From: an uncultured Clostridia bacterium
Lineage (GTDB): Bacteria; Bacillota; Clostridia; Christensenellales; UBA1242
Reading direction: 5' to 3'
Assembly: GCA_934747775.1 (NCBI GenBank)
Contig: CAKVHA010000003.1
Span: forward strand, 1-64,000
DNA length: 64,000 nt
The translations under genes were made by a program, and so were the position numbers. Positions 63,001 to 64,000 of this stretch are shown here, in pieces. Each line of letters opens with the position of its first letter. Within the stretch, counting starts at the first letter, position 1. Under the pieces are notes generated by a model. It ran no database searches and was not told where the DNA came from. It saw nothing but the letters and a program-made list of their open reading frames with translations.

Positions 63001-64000
63001 GTTCATTTCATCAAGTCTGTAGGATTCCGAATTGTCAACAAAATTTAGTCCTTTGCTTTCGAATAGCGCTTCTAGAGCTAGGCAGTTGTAAGGTGATTTT
63101 GTGATATCGGTTATGAATGAACCCTTACCGTCCCACCACCCTGCAAATACATAACCTGATTTAACTGGGTCGGAAAGTATAGATGAAGTGTCGTCACGAC
63201 CTAATGGGTTGCTACTAGGAAGAATAGAGCCGTTGGATATGTAATTTAATTCTCTCCACTCCTTAAGTGAATCCATATATCCAATTTCTTCGTTGGTAAG
63301 AGTGATATCGTAATGCCAAAAGTTGCCAGTAACAAGTGGTTTATCTTTTGAATACGATAGTATTTTTATATTTTTTTCTGCAAAATAATATTCGTTTTCT
63401 TCTAGTGTAGAAATTTTGTTTGCATTTTCAAAATAAAGAGAAAGGTCTAGTGCCGCAGAATTAAAACAAGAAAAAGCCGTTTTTTCAAAAGATGTTACTG
63501 AGTCTGGAATAATTACTTTTTTAAGTTTTTCGCAATTATAGAAAGCATTGTTACCTATACTTGTAACAGTATTTGGAATAACAACTTCTAACAAGTTAGA
63601 ACAACCTTGAAATGTTGCTATTTCAATATTTTTAACGCCAGAAGGAATAATAATCTTTTTAATGTTTTCGTTGTCGCTAAACGTAAATGCTTCAATTGCA
63701 GTTGTATTTTCTGGGAATGCAAGTACTTCACCGCTATAGTTTTGGTTAGAACTAACATGTTTTACTACACCATTTTCGGATACTAGCCCTTCACTAGCCC
63801 AATATGGAGTAAGTGTAAGAGCTCCGAGTTCTTTCATATTTAGTGGAAATTGTTTTATTACTCTGCCATATTGGTCTACCCAACACGAGAAAGTTGCGCC
63901 TTCTTTTACAGGAGCTTTTAGTGTAAATTTAGAAACGCTTGAGTAAGTTGTTGGGTTGTCGTTTTTAACACCAGTTTCAAGGATATAGCTAAGTTTGTTT
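60097..64000 (-). CDS. BspA-type leucine-rich-repeat surface protein with InlB-like repeats (5' end beyond the window)
   Basis: At least 1,300 residues are encoded; an ATG lies at 63837, but the frame stays open to the right edge and encodes more repeat sequence (CWVDQYGRVI, an InlB B-repeat core), so the start is outside. LRR_5 units (for example SIGNNAFYNCEKLKKVIIPDSV) occur in several blocks. They alternate with InlB-like units such as SGYVFAGWWDGKGSF and RYEFYTWLYENEK. A recurring aromatic motif (GNFWHYDI, GNWWCWNNED, GYYYTLGKKD, GGYYWHYADS) punctuates the blocks. It ends ILFW without LPXTG or an anchor helix. It is probably a secreted or surface adhesion protein. Confidence 0.88.
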   Translation of the reverse strand, partial: NKLSYILETGVKNDNPTTYSSVSKFTLKAPVKEGATFSCWVDQYGRVIKQFPLNMKELGALTLTPYWASEGLVSENGVVKHVSSNQNYSGEVLAFPENTTAIEAFTFSDNENIKKIIIPSGVKNIEIATFQGCSNLLEVVIPNTVTSIGNNAFYNCEKLKKVIIPDSVTSFEKTAFSCFNSAALDLSLYFENANKISTLEENEYYFAEKNIKILSYSKDKPLVTGNFWHYDITLTNEEIGYMDSLKEWRELNYISNGSILPSSNPLGRDDTSSILSDPVKSGYVFAGWWDGKGSFITDITKSPYNCLALEALFESKGLNFVDNSESYRLDEMNSFAESTLVIPKMDKKIVIGAGCFASNKTLKRVFTMDSVTNIEASAFLDCSNLEEVYLSWKVNSETTKECQMTSIRPNTFKDCVNLKKIKLPKNIKTIGQFAFANTGLKTIHIPENVNSIVCNPFINCKNLTSFTSDSTKYKAVEDGKILFEISTNSNGATTNKIISSVLTNSASIIANMDLNKYATSDKVEISEFAFAGADLVTLDLSDLSKKIDVSPYAFANCDYLKNVFISKNMMGYSYFSFASEEDKDTKPINYFMTQTIDTYPSTLFINEYSKMFYYSDSLPNKEGNWWCWNNEDKTETKVWKNVIVKINGDYDKTSVSDFEYTSFPISLPTPKGTGTNDFMCWYDQNYKTLNNVIHSEQKYCSFVINGYMSSSGMKFKIEKGEAILTSFADCSDSFAIIPSTYNGYKVTKIGFELEAADNNVIKKLYIPNTINSLSSLVFYHLKNLETIIFADGIKTLNGYRDSFGSFYGDIIFPSSLTTISDDIFTKANSKSIYLGVDYDTALKRYSSVTFPETITFNFLVDSEDNIKKSGYYYTLGKKDNLYYPTTEDLFIPKINEINKIIYNLNPNPKDTVTNNSSNPTQVSSTSVDLGAPTSANRYEFYTWLYENEKITSIEPTMPRCVVLDALWETAGLTFAVIAGDKAVITGYDHALTYGDNLVLPSKKTISGKLYDLNTIDAYAFENSKFKKVYLMNSSSITLGESCFKGSRNLEKIYNYSQITSIPDYAFENCVNFAMNEFVQNIKYFGKDSFKNTGLQHIVLKQDATFAVDKNGNHYNPFSYCKNLTNLEFYTNSPTLTAGKYYAANDTLFYCLSSNALKIITATPNTNIKDFVAAVSTTFGEANYTISIANNAFAGINFANQTISLTSNVYTIEANAFADTNADIIKFESGCKIQNIGENAFKTSSPIKICVDSLSQIEDAGDQSGWNPNNKPIYQYSIERPTNGGYYWHYADSTKTKILFW

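Overview
This 64 kb window is ordinary chromosome from a low-GC, spore-forming Firmicute of the Clostridia type. The evidence is AT-rich DNA (about 32 % GC where hand-counted), consensus TTGACA/TATAAT promoters, strong AGGAGG-type ribosome sites, a T-box riboswitch, and sporulation genes: spoIIAA-spoIIAB-sigF, spoVAC-spoVAD-spoVAE, a yunB homologue, spoIIIE and a YlxY-type deacetylase. I do not name a genus. There is no prophage, insertion sequence, rRNA operon or CRISPR array.

Layout, left half. 1-1.1 kb: HIT protein and a guanine-deaminase-like gene of clearly higher GC. 1.1-1.9 kb: seven tRNA genes on the minus strand behind one promoter; the tRNA-Tyr has a broken acceptor stem. 2-3.5 kb: the sigma-F operon. 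3.5-6 kb: a large Asn-rich lipoprotein. 6.1-8.7 kb: spoVA genes and yunB. 8.7-11.1 kb: cysteine desulfurase and thiI, for tRNA 4-thiouridine. 11.2-12.8 kb: RNase Y. 12.9-13.65 kb: an unknown gene whose promoter spacer holds a G7 tract. 13.7-17.5 kb: T-box and pheST. 17.6-24 kb: an S41 peptidase, tRNA-Trp, RNase H, an ABC-2 exporter and a VTT membrane protein.

24-30.3 kb is the least ordinary part. It holds a PadR DNA-binding domain fused through a long acidic linker to a membrane domain, a divergent YgjP-like metalloprotease, two tandem proteins resembling very divergent kinases, and a protein resembling a divergent nucleotidyltransferase. An 11-bp motif, TACTATGCAAA, occurs three times between the PadR and YgjP genes. 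It recurs four times, mostly inverted, in a 0.5 kb stretch without a clear gene beyond the kinase pair.

Layout, right half. 30.3-32.2 kb: Xer recombinase and lexA. 32.3-39.1 kb: miaB-mutS-mutL-miaA, for mismatch repair and tRNA A37 modification. 39.2-41.5 kb: a class A penicillin-binding protein. 41.6-59.4 kb: a long minus-strand run, in transcription order secD-secF-recJ-rel-(small nucleoside enzyme)-rpsO-pnp-deacetylase-spoIIIE-rimO-pgsA-cinA-recA. It joins two gene neighbourhoods that I recall as separate in Bacillus. lexA and recA both carry GAAC-type LexA boxes, so they form a local SOS circuit. The window ends with a TIGR04086-type membrane protein and a giant leucine-rich-repeat surface protein that runs off the right edge.

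Two themes recur. Several housekeeping proteins are eroded: a Rel enzyme without its HD hydrolase motif, a decayed CinA, and divergent SecD and SecF. Three genes (S41 peptidase, rnhA and xer) have a TATAAT box exactly 6 bp before the ATG and no Shine-Dalgarno, which predicts leaderless mRNAs.
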